Positions 22,082 through 37,104 of a stretch of DNA of 64,000 bases are shown one piece after another. The position numbers and the translations under genes are program-made. The notes under the pieces are model-generated. The model was not told the origin of the DNA. It did not search any database and saw nothing but the letters and a program-made list of their open reading frames with translations. This stretch comes from Casuarina equisetifolia (lineage: Eukaryota > Streptophyta > Magnoliopsida > Fagales > Casuarinaceae): assembly GCA_028551475.1 (NCBI GenBank), contig CM052356.1:19371884-19435883 (forward strand). Reading direction: 5' to 3'. The stretch's first letter is position 1, and each line of letters begins with the position of its first letter.

Positions 22082-23633
22082 CTAACTCTTAGCCTTCCCA
22101 CTTCCTAGTGTGAGCTCCAGATCATCCAATCCCACGTCGTGAATCCTCTCTCCAACCCATGGCTTAACCTTTCCGCCTCCAAAGTCGAACTCTGCACCTC
22201 TCCCCTTCTCGTTGGTTACACTGGGTATAATTTGTGGGGCGATGGGTTTCACAAGGTTAAAGGTCGGAGAGGTTGGCACTGCAGCTGCAGAGAACTTAAA
22301 CGCCTGGAAGTTGATCCAATGGCCAGAATCAACGGTGGATGAATCAGACTCATCACACTCAGGTATAGTGGCCGGAGTATGAAACTGACGATGAGTCGGG
22401 CTTGCTGGAGCAGAGATAGCACCAAACGGATAATTAAATGAAGCCATGGATTCCTTGGCGATGGACTCCCAATTAGGGATTGGCTTAGCATTTCTTGATG
22501 TGGGTGATGATAAAGGAGGGGTTACCGGGGCGCTATTAGAGATCCGAAGGGGAGGGAGAGATGAAGGAATGGCATTCCGGAGAAAAGGAAGAAGTATAGA
22601 TGGATTGTTGGCATCGTTGCGTGACGGGCTGGGGAAGGTAGAGGAGGAGGGACTGATTTGGTAAGATGGAATTGGGCTTGGAAAGGAAGAAGATAAAGGA
22701 CTGGGATTCTGAGAAGAATAGGGGGTGATTCTGGAGGAGGTTCCTGCCATATCATTCGGGGGCGGCTTGCATCCCTGTATAGACACCAAAGGTGATAAAT
22801 CGTTATAAAGATTATGCTGAGCACCCTTAAAAAGCTTAGCAGCACAAGACGATCAAAAAATGAGTTCAATTGTTTCATCAATTCTGCCATTTTTCTTCTG
22901 GGCGATCTGGTTTGAAGGATAGTAAAAAAGCTATTACTTGTTTTCTTGGAACAGCGGGGTGGTTAATTTGCAGACAATGAACTGATGTAACATAAATTGT
23001 CACTTGTCCCCCACATCAAAACCTCTTCCCAAGAAGCGAAAGAACGATAAGCTTGCAGCTAAGCTGAAAACTGGACTGTCGAGAAAAAGTGAAGGTATGA
23101 AAATCAACAGCTAAAATCAACATTGCAGATTCGCCCAAGTAGAAGAATCACAGTCTCGGACAAAATCCCCTAAGTATAATCAGACCAGAAAAAAGCTGGA
23201 TCCAAAGCGAACTAACCCATTCTTCCCAAATCATGTTCTAACCATGAACCAACGCACACCAAACGAACAGCATTTCATATAAGATCTGAGACCCAAAAGA
23301 AAAAAGGAAAAAAAGAAGAAGAAAAAAATAAGAAAAAACAGCGACAAGACACAGACAGAATTCTGGGTAATTAACAAGAAAAGAAGCAAAAACCTTGCGA
23401 TAGGTGGTACCGTCCTCTTCGACAGTCCAGCCAGCCTCGGAGCAGAGAGCCTTCAAGACCTCGTTGTTGTCGCAGTGCTTGGGCAAGTTGTAGTTCCCCT
23501 GAGCTCTCAGCCCGGTGTATATCTTCGCCGCTATGGCCCTCCTCCTCCTCTCTCTTCTCCTGTTGTTCTCCCTCTCCCTCCAAGACGGTTTCCTCCTCGC
23601 CAACGTCGCTGACGTCGCCCCGTCTGACGTCAT
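22082..23633 (-). CDS. BZR1: BZR1/BES1 brassinosteroid transcription factor
   Basis: Plant-specific transcription factor that carries brassinosteroid signals to promoters. Exons are 23394-23633 (80 codons) and 22082-22774 (230 codons plus stop), giving 310 aa; the intron lies after TTYRK as in the family. Residues 12-80 are the basic, bHLH-like DNA-binding domain ([20 protein letters not shown], then [10 protein letters not shown]). Next come a Ser/Pro-rich region of GSK3/BIN2-type sites (98-172) with [11 protein letters not shown], a likely 14-3-3 site, then a PEST-like stretch [19 protein letters not shown] (213-231). An EAR repression motif LELTL lies at 299-303. BIN2 phosphorylation and 14-3-3 retention are family knowledge. 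The start is the first ATG before the conserved MTSDGATS. Which paralogue (BZR1, BES1 or BEH) it is cannot be settled here. Confidence 0.95.
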
Positions 23634-25878
23634 TCTCCGGCAGCCCGTCTGGTCACCCAATCCCTGTCCTTCTCTCTCTCTGTATCTCTTTCTGAATCTC
23701 TGCGTCCAAAGCGCGTCGCAGGAGATATAAACCCAGCTGCTCACGAGGAATACGCTTGCCTTTCTACGCTGGGACGTATCGAAAAATCTCTCCGCCGGAG
23801 AGAGAGATAAAGCTGAGTTCTGGGTCCGTTAAGCTGCGTGCAGATACAGCGAAGTTTTAAAATTCCTGTCTTGCAATTGGTCTGATAAAGTATAATACTC
23901 GTATCACAGGTGTTCAGACAGTAAAAATTGTGTTGGGTACCACAGGCTAGTGTTTATCCAAATACGAGAGACAGAGTTGAGATCGCCACGTGGAGTCCTG
24001 GGATCACTGCCAGCCTGATGACCAAATTATTATTGGAGTGGGCCCAGACGGTTTAGTGGGGGCCACGAGTTTCAGAGACCGAATCAGTGACCTGATGAGA
24101 CCTCAGGAAGGCTTAGATGCCGAAGACAGGCTCGGCTGTCGCTTTCACGTCTTTTTCCGGTCAAAGATTGGTGCTGAAAAGCACCAAAAGTTTCCTCCGA
24201 AACTTTTGTTTCCTGAAAGAGCCATGGGCCGTTTACTGCAACAGGCCCAACCCAAATCTACACCAGTTGCTGTTCGTAAAATGAAGGTTAAATATTTGTT
24301 TAGATACTTTTTCAAATAATATAAGATATTTTATTCATTATATAAAAATATATTTTTTTTAATATGAGAATGCATTGACCCAACTTATAATCCAAATTCC
24401 TACTAGCTCATCACTGAACTAACTAATTAAATGACCATTTTATATAAAGTATACCATGTATGTTATAAAGTATAATTTTATCTAAATCTAAATTAAATAT
24501 AAGATGGGTCATTCTCTTTTGTGAAATAATTCTTAAATAGGATTTACACTATTTAAAAACTTATGACACATTGTCTTTGTCAATATGATTAAAGTCTATG
24601 AGTTTTAAAGCGAATACACACTCAAGAAGATTGGGTTCAAGCCCTCGGGTCTCGACAAAAATTGAACTTTTGGCTATCTTTGTCATTTGATCTCGGGTCT
24701 TCTAACCCAGTTGTTGATGTTAACCTTTGGGCGATTCCACATTAAAGAATAACTATTTTTGGAAATAAAAGTTCCCCTAAAGAGATGAGCAAACAAGCCC
24801 AAAAAATAAAAAAGACTATTCGAGTACTTGAAAGCTAAAAGTAGCAACAAAAGCGTCACAATTTCCGCCTTGAGAGATGCCTTACGTCGTTATCATCTCT
24901 TTGACACTGAACTTTGGTGGGACTTTTTATCATATTTTAGGGTCGTTATTCCCTTTCCTTTAATTGATTTAGGGAAAAAAATCGAAGTCTTTTACTCCAC
25001 ATTGCCACAGTACATCGAAAACTCTTTCCTGTTTTCGAGTTTTCAGCACTTTTTCCTATATTATTGTACATATTTTTTTGTCCTACCTATATAGCCCAAT
25101 TCGTTTAATGGTTCAGTACCCAGAGAGTCTTAATGACTACAAAAAGGTGTAGACGGCTCTTAACTCATGAAAGCTGGTTTTAATTGGTGGTCGAGAAGAA
25201 CGAGTGAGTTCCCACCGACAGTCTAGGCATCCAACAGTAACGGAATGTTAGTGCCCGCAACTATTGCTACGTACCCACGTGGATCTTCGCAATTATGGCT
25301 AAAGCCACAGTAGCGTCTTCTGATGACGCTCTGAAGTCCCTGCAGGGCCCTTGTGCATCCCTCCGCCGTTTTCTTTTTCTGTTTCTTGGTCTAAAAAAGG
25401 CTACCCTTGAAGGGTAGGATGCGTAATTATAATTATTTTCCCTCAGATTTTTCTGTTTATAGCCCAAAGATGCTGGAATGGCCTTTAGATACTCAAGTTT
25501 TCCTCATATTTTGACACTTCCCAGTACGGTAAAAGATAGAGAGTACAAATATGTGGAATTCACGATTCTGGGAAGTCAGACGGCTGGGCTTTGGAACTCT
25601 GTTCCTTGAACATCCTCATCGCTTCAAACCTACGTGTCGCTTTCACAACCTTTGGTTCAAAGGCGAATGAACATCAGAACAGCTGTTATCCTCTTACCTC
25701 TTGCGTCGTTTCCAATCACGAAAACAAACAGCAAGAACGTTTTTCATGGACTAAATAATGACAAAATTGATAAGATAATTATCTGGTTTCTAACTTGCTA
25801 ATTTTTCTGAAGGACCCACGCTAGTTTGAGGGCCCTATCAGTTGTTGCCAGCAGAGGCTTTTTGCTGGTATATCCTCA
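23634..25878. other. Intergenic: BZR1-like promoter and METTL4 3' side
   Basis: A pyrimidine-rich leader lies upstream of the BZR1-like ATG (about 23650-23700, CTCTCT runs). The rest is AT-rich, with no gene recognised. An open frame at 23990-24319 has no family resemblance and overlaps the promoter. Confidence 0.6.
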
Positions 25879-29718
<3,840 letters not shown>

Positions 29719-30910
29719 TGACTCACTGGTCTCCCCGGCGCCCTATAGCGGCGAGAGGACTCTTAAGTCTGTAGCGGCGGGAAACTAGTGCCTCCGTCTA
29801 TGATTTACAGAAAACGACAGATGACGGTTGACGCTGACGTGTTACGTGCGTGAAGGACGAGTGACGGGTGAGTACGTGGCCGATCTGCTTATCCAGATAC
29901 ACGGCCTGGAAGACGTACTTAAGAAGATAACCACTGTGATTGGGAGGCCACGTTGTGCTATGCACTTACCCGATATTCAGTCTTATGTTCCAGAGTCTTC
30001 CGACCTCCGCTTCCCGCGCTTAAAAGATTCCGTCCGTAAGGTGCCGTGAATCGAAAGGGTCTTCCCAGACCCCAAACGGAATCCGGCTTCCCCAAGTTTA
30101 ATAATGTCGTGTGGGGCTCTTCGACGCTAAATGAAAAGCAAAGCATTTCATGGAGAAAGAAAACGTCATAGTGATTTTGCTGCAACACGTGGTGCCACCT
30201 GCGGGAATCAATCGGTTCGAGCAAGCAAAAGGCCTTCCTACTTCAGATTTTACAGCAATAATTTTGGTCGCTTTCACTGTGTGTTATCCAGCTGGATTCC
30301 AGGCAGCCGCCGAGACTGACCCTCGCCTGCTTTGTTTGATAACGAACGACGTCGTGCGACTGAATTACCTCGACCTAACCCGCGAAATTCAGGAAATATC
30401 TGATTAGAAGATATCACCAAATTCTAAAATTCAAAATACCACGCAGTCTTCCATTATTATCCTGTCGAAGAAATTATTCAAGTTTTGTCAATTTCCACGT
30501 TAGTAAGAGAGAGAGTGTCGGTATTCGAAGCATCATCGGACTTTCCCATCGAATGTTCCATGTCATGATGATATCTGTTTCGTTTCCTTTCAGACGAAGG
30601 CTTTGAACGAGTCTCAGGAAGCCGGCGCCAGTAGAGGAATTAGTATTAAAAATACGCCTAAATTGACATAGCTGTCACATAATCTAGACAAGGACTAAGC
30701 ATACCGCGCCACGTTAACGGGACCCAAGGCAACAGGGGATCACCGCGTGAAAATCTTGGTCAAGGAAGCTTCCCACTGGCTTCCTCGCACTGTAAAATGG
30801 GGTCCGTAGGAGGCCCCAGTTCATGACCTCAGCTCCGAAGAGTGACTCCACGTAATCGAGTTATGAAACTGCGTGCAGCGGTTAAATCTCAACCATGGGT
30901 AGAAAAGTCC
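29719..30910. other. Intergenic between divergent METTL4 and NAC genes
   Basis: About 1.2 kb shared upstream region. No coding similarity. The NAC core promoter TATA box lies at its right end. ORFs of 60-90 codons here are on both strands and look accidental. Confidence 0.6.
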
Positions 30911-30918
30911 TATAAATA
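30911..30918 (+). promoter_or_regulatory. TATA box, NAC gene
   Basis: TATAAATA followed about 30 bp later by a C-rich, likely transcription start. The leader probably contains an intron, because the first coding ATG is 1.1 kb downstream. Confidence 0.6.
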
Positions 30919-32081
30919 CTGCCTTGCGCGAATTTTCACTCCGTTACTGCGGCGTCGCTGGTTGTGATACAGTCACTTCATCAGCGCAGTCGTCTCCTGA
31001 CGCAAAACAGGTTGGGACTCACCGATCGACTCATCAATTAGTTGTTGTTGAATCTGTCTTACTTTCTTTGCTTGGATCGATTTCGTTCTTCGTTCTTCGT
31101 GGATTTTCTTCTTTTTCTTCTTTTTCTTCTTTTCTGGTTTTGCCGATTGTTTGACGGGAAAAGCAGAGGAAAAATACGATGTAACGTTTATCAATGAATT
31201 AATCTGGATTTGGGTAGCTCCCTTACCAGAATCGAGATTTGGTTGTTCGCCAACCCAATCTTTTTCTCTTTCCTTTTTCGTTTTTTTGGTTGTTTGTTTT
31301 CTGAGAGAATGAAATATTCCTTGCGAGGAATTTTTTTTTTTTTTTTCCTGGTGAAAACCATATGGGCTAAGCATTGTTGTCGAGCTAATCATTTAGATTC
31401 ACAGAGTCGTGAAGTCTGGGCATGGATAATTACCGAAATGAGAATAATGTTGGGCCTATTCAGGATTCATGTTATTCATCGATTTGTTGAAGACCATTTA
31501 TTTGTGGCCTTCATGGGATTGCTTGGATGCTAGATACCATTTGGGGCTTTATATTCGGTGTCTGATTGACATTTCATTAGCTTTTCTCATTTGCTTATCT
31601 TTGCATATCATGTTTGAACTTATTCTTGCCCCAAGGTTTACAAAATCCTGCTTTCAAACTATCTAAGCTGGGTGCTGTCAGCTAGGGGCTGATAAATAGT
31701 TGGCCGATTAAGAAATTGACCTTGAGATTTCATGCAAATTTGATTTCTGTAATATTACGTGACAGTTGTTTTTGTTTATTGTTACTCGTTCTGTTTCATT
31801 CGATATTGCTCACGAATTGAGGATGTTCAAGTATTGGCCATGAATTCTGAGGTCTACTTGCATGCCAAAAGTTAAAAAGATCAACTTTTGGTCCTGTATA
31901 CTTCTGTCCTTATTCTTTCTTCCCTTCTGTAATTGGCAACTTGGTACTTGGTACTTGGTATCTGACTACCTCATCTAATTCATTGTTCACTTTGCCAGTT
32001 GACGGACCATTTTTTCACAGTCAACCAACAGAGAGATTTTTCTGTTATAGTTTTGCTTCCCTTACTTGGAATTGTCTTACT

Positions 32082-35000
32082 ATGTATCCTCCAGCAGCTG
32101 CACGACCTGAAAATATGAGACCAACCGCTATTCGTGAGGAGCTCATTTCGTCTGTGGAAAGGAGTCATGGATCCCGTCTCCCCCGCACTGTTGTAGAGAT
32201 AAATCCTTTTGCTCCCCACCCCTCCAATCTACCCGGTAAGTCCCATTTGCCTTCTCACACCATATATTGTCGATGTGTAAGCAGTCAGCATATTTAATTC
32301 CCCCATCATCCTGTCCCTAATTTTTCACTCTCATTTTAATCATTAATTAAATTTTTGCAGGCTTTTCAATGCATAGACATAGTACAACCCAATAATTAAA
32401 TCTTCGCGCCCAAAGTTTGTCATTTAACTGCAAAGATTACAGTCTTGCATACATCCCTTTTTCCATATGGTCTCTGGCTCTTGTTTCAAGGTCCTTGCTT
32501 CCCTAGCTTAATTCTGTTGGCAAAAGTTTTCTATAGTCATGGTATTGTAGGCGCATGTTTTGATGTGTTAAACATTTTGCGAGTCCATGAACAAAACCAC
32601 TATTAAGTGTTTTGAATTTAATGCATGGACGAGAGCTGCTCCTCAAGTTTTGTCATCCCACTTGTAAAACTTAAAAATTGTTTCCTTCTCTTTTTTTTGA
32701 AATGTTTTATGTATCAATCTGCCACTAAATGGGACTGTAGTTATTTTCAAGCATGTACCTATTATAAGAATAATTTCCTGTTATTTCTGCACATTGATAA
32801 AATATTTTTACAATACAAAGTATTTTAGCTTTCCTCTATTGTAAAATATTTTTACAAGACAATTAATCTTGATCTTTTAAGTATTGATTGCTCTGGTTGA
32901 TATGTTTCTGGAAAAAGTTTGTTTGAACCATGTAAGTGTAATCATCACCATGGCTTGGTTTCGGTAATGGTCTTCTTTTCAGTGTGATCCCTATGTCAAG
33001 CAATGTTCTCTTAGCTGGCAGACTGCGATTTAGTTTATACTAGTTGCTCCTTTTTCACCTTCTGCATGTGGTATGCTGCTGGGCCTTCTTTTGAGAATGT
33101 TTGCTCGGTCAGCTTGGCTCAATACTGAAAAAGGCTGTCATTTCGTAATTTGGTATGTGCAGGTGAGGTTTGGTTTTGCTTTCCTTCTAAGGAGAGCAAG
33201 CATAACACAAGTGGCGTCTGGAAGGCCGAAGGTGATCCCTATGAAATACCCTTAGAATCTGGGATCATTGTTCGGACCTGTACTTTTGTATTTGAAGAAG
33301 GTCGAACTGCCTATCAGCACAAACCGCATTGGGTGATGCAAGAATTTAGGATAGAGCAGGGAGGACTTTGTGAAGGAAGCAACGCTAGGGTATTCTAAGG
33401 AGTTCGTTGTTCTTACATATGTTGTTGACTTGGTGTTATCGTCCCAACCTGCCATTTAACTGTTGGTTTTGGTTGTATAATGTGCAGGAAGCGAGCTCAC
33501 TATGCAGAGTCTTCCAAAACAGTGAGCAAAGCAAAACCCATCAAACGCTGCAAAGTTGGGCTAGTGCTGATAGTGCTGATAGGGCAAGGGCCCGTTGTCC
33601 AAATCAGTCAAATTTTCCAGATTCACAAAGTTCCACTAATCGGCCTCAGGTTTGTCGATCTTTCAGCTTTATTACTTGATAGAGACCATTAGTGCACGTG
33701 CATTTGTTTGACACTGGTTCATGACAAGCTACTTTTGCATAAGATTCAACTGTTATGTTTTGGGTTACAATCTGATACATCAGCTTTGATATGTAGGGGC
33801 TCAATGATTTCTTGCTCTTTTATTTTTCTTCAAGGGCAATAATTGCATTTCCAAATTTTATGAAACAGGAATTACCAAATGTCTTTAACTAGTGGAGGAT
33901 GAAAATTGTTGGTCAAGGGGACCTTTTATTCAATTGGGAGAAGTTATGGATTTTGTTTTTCTGAAGAATTATTTGACACCAGTTGATTGACAAAAGCTTT
34001 TGCACAAGACTTAGTTCTTCTTTTTTCACTTAATTTTCTGAGTCGTTGGCTTCCGTAGGGGGTTCAGTAGTTTTCCTCTTTTGCTTATTTGCCTTCAAAT
34101 GGCCACAAATGCATTTCTGTGATTGCTCGTGAAAAAACTACCAAATGCTGCCTTTAACCAATTAAATAAAGAAAATTATTGTGCAAGTGTAACTCTATTA
34201 GTAAGTAAGCGGAAGTACTGGATCCCTTTTGTCAGAGTAGTAAGCTGAATGATATTTTAGGTTTTCCAGAAGCTATAAGTTTCTTGCCGTGTAAGATATT
34301 CTTTATTGCTAACTACTAATTAGTGAGGACATTTTTCTCTACTGAAAGTCTTTGTGACAACGACAGTTCTGAATGATAACACATTGAGAATATCAAACAT
34401 TCCTTGAGATATAGAAAGTTCGTCTAAAATACTATAATCTTTTGGTTGATGGAAGATTTTACCCCTTCTTTTTTTTCTTTTTTTTTTTTCCTGTTGGGAT
34501 TGATTTATTAATTCTTTTTGGGGTTGGCTTCGGGAAGAGGTTCTCTCTGTATATGTGAAGTCTACTTATGTTTTGTAGGTAAACAAGAATGATGGACCAA
34601 ATGTGTTCAGTTTGACAGGAGAAGACGCAGATCTTTTTCTGGGAGGTGATTACATGGAAGTGAATGATCTTGATCTAGAATTTTCTTCTTCGAGTAGGGG
34701 AAGTTGGTCAACTGCATCATCAGCTGAAGGTTTTTACCCGGAGGAGCTTTTGCAATGCCTAGATTCTGAAAATACCCAGAAAGATGTAGGTTGCAAGTTC
34801 AGTGTCTCTGCAACACAGATGCCAGATGAGGTGATCGTGGTTGAAGCCCCTTCAGGTCTGAACCTTTTATACCATTCCTTGCTATTCCTTGCTTCTCATC
34901 AATTAATATTGTTATAATAAACTTTATGGGATTCGGGATCCCGTGAGTTGACGTACACTGCAAATCCTCCTGCCATCAACTGATACTGCTGCTCCTGTGT

Positions 35001-35310
35001 AGATCTTGGTGCACGTTGTATGAACAATGAGATTTATTTTATTACTGTTTGCTCTGCAGCTCGTATAAGCTGTAGACGACAGACATTGCCCCCTGAAGAA
35101 ATCCCCAAAACTGCAAACTCAAAAGATGCCCCAAAGCTTTCCAGCAGAAATCAGAATTCAAGATTCAGGGACAAAGGTCCATCATCAAGCAACCACAATG
35201 TGGATCCATCTTCGAGCAGTCGTACAACACACTCTATTGGTAGAAACGGGGTTGCTGCAGGCAGAAAGAAAAAGTTCATGGATTATCTGTGCTCTTTTTT
35301 GCCGTTTTAG
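32082..35310 (+). CDS. Divergent NAC-domain protein
   Basis: Likely NAC-type transcriptional regulator. Exons are 32082-32235, 33163-33389, 33488-33649, 34579-34855 and 35060-35310; all are GT-AG and total 1071 bp, 356 aa. The NAC region spans about residues 10-137. Subdomain A is reduced to RPTAIREELI, with no GFRFHPTDEEL. It is followed by SRLPRTVVEIN and HPSNLPGEVWFCF, then GVWKAEGDPYEI (subdomain C), HKPHWVMQEFRI (D) and SSLCRVFQNSEQ (E). The C-terminal half is acidic and Ser-rich (SLTGEDADLFLGGDY, DLDLEFSSSSRGS), suggestive of an activation region, and ends with a basic then hydrophobic tail KKKFMDYLCSFLPF. The start is inferred: it is the first ATG in the exon. The 5' leader probably begins near 30940 and is spliced. 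With subdomain A degraded, dimerisation or DNA binding may be altered. Confidence 0.85.
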
Positions 35311-37072
35311 ATCCTCCGTATATTTAACAGGTGTAACATTCCTATTTTAGAGCTCTTATGTCCGTAATTAATCAATACTTCTGTAAGTAGTAGGTTCCAG
35401 TACAGCAAACACAAGAACCACGGCAATTCTGTTTTCCATTGACATCTGAGGCGAGAGGAGTAGAGATTAGTGGAGAAAGACTAAAGGAAAATAGAAGGTA
35501 GGATACTGATTAAAGCTTATCTCACACAAAAGGTTGTAGAAAGCACTCTTGGCCGTTCTCTTCTTGTTCAGCTGGCTGTTGTTTCTTCAAACTTTTTTGC
35601 GTCTGAAGGAAGAGGCTTCCTTTTATTGTACTTGAATATTTTGTGTCACAGCGTTGTATGAAAGTTTGTGCATATTATTATTAAGGTTGTATGAAAGTTT
35701 GTGTATGTGATTATTATCTTACCTTCTGCTTATTTCATAATAAACCAGATTTTGGGGGGGAGGGGAAATCAGCTACCACATGAAAAATAGATATACAAAA
35801 CACGAGCATAGTACGGATGATGCCTATTTGCACTGGTTGCTTTTGCTGCACCAGGCAGTGGGGATGGCCTAAGCAGTTGGCTTCCTCACCTGGAAATGTG
35901 AACATTTGAATCGCTTAGTACGTATTAAGCTTCCTGCATTTTTTTATTTCCCCCTTCCTAGGTTTGTGAATAATGATATAGTAGAAGTTTTATGTTGACT
36001 AGATCTTGCTTTTTTAAGTTAACTTTGGATATAATTTTGGAATCCAAAATTATTTGCTAGGGGATGTATAACCCCAGGAATAAAGCACGCAGCTCATGTT
36101 GGTAATAAATTATATGTCAAGAATAAAATAAATTTATATTATTTAAATATTATCTAAAAATGACATTATAATGTCTTTTTTATACATTCAATAGTAAAAG
36201 AGTGAGACGGGCCATTGGGTTCTAACCAATATTCATTTTTTGGTGGTTATTTTTGGAAAGTTTTTTAATATATTCTTCAAATCTATATATATCACAAAGT
36301 TTCAGCTTTAACCATTAAACATTAATTTGTTGTTAATTTTAATCATTGCTAACATTCTAATGACCCCCACTGTTAAAGAATTAGAAAAATATGATAAAAA
36401 GTTACAACAGTTAATACAGAAGGAACAGAAAATGTCCATGCTTTTGACAGTGAAGGTATCTCACCTTTACGTAAAATCCCCAACTAACGGCACTTCGTAA
36501 AGAATAATGTAGACATAAGTGGCGGTTGACCTAATCAACCCTTGGTCCAACGTTGTGTGCCTAACTTTTTATTGGCGGAAGTGAAGCTGCAACCTTGGGG
36601 AGCATCCAACCGGATGCAGCAACGTAACTTCCACCTTACCCACGTGATCAGTCTCTGCCACCTTCTAGAATCCCTTCCATCACGCTTTCGTACAGCACTC
36701 CGCCAATCCTGGCCGTTGATTCGCTCTTTCCGTTAGGAAAGCATTATGAAATTGCGGAATGCATTGCGTTGGTCACCAACTTTCCTTCTGGGGTCTACTA
36801 TTCGAGTTATTTTCCCCTGCCATGTGTGCGGTTCTCGAAAATATTGGAAAACGTAGCCGTATTTATAAATATTTTGAATATGATGATACTCGGTAATTAG
36901 AAAGCGTTGAAAACAATTATTACTAATATTTCATAAATAACGAGAAATATGTCAATAATAATAATAATTTCTTTACCTCATCTTTTCAATGCTGAGTTCT
37001 AGGCAATCAAGAGCTTTTAACGCGAATAAAATCAACGAAAAAATTAAATAAAATAATAATAAAGAAAGGGAG

Positions 37073-37104
37073 GAGAGAGAGAGAGAGAGAGAGAGGGTGT
37101 GTGT
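37073..37104. repeat. Microsatellite (GA)n followed by (GT)n
   Basis: About 11 GA units at 37073-37095, then GT units at 37097-37104. Confidence 0.9.

Noticed and set aside
22139-22890. Several ORFs over the BZR1-like exons in other frames
   Set aside because: Shadows of a GC-rich, Ser/Pro-rich coding exon.
23990-24319. 109-codon ORF upstream of the BZR1-like gene
   Set aside because: Overlaps the promoter and has no similarity to a known family.
24634-24644. GGTTCAAGCCC, a perfect Pol III B-box match
   Set aside because: No A box at the right distance upstream, so chance is likely.
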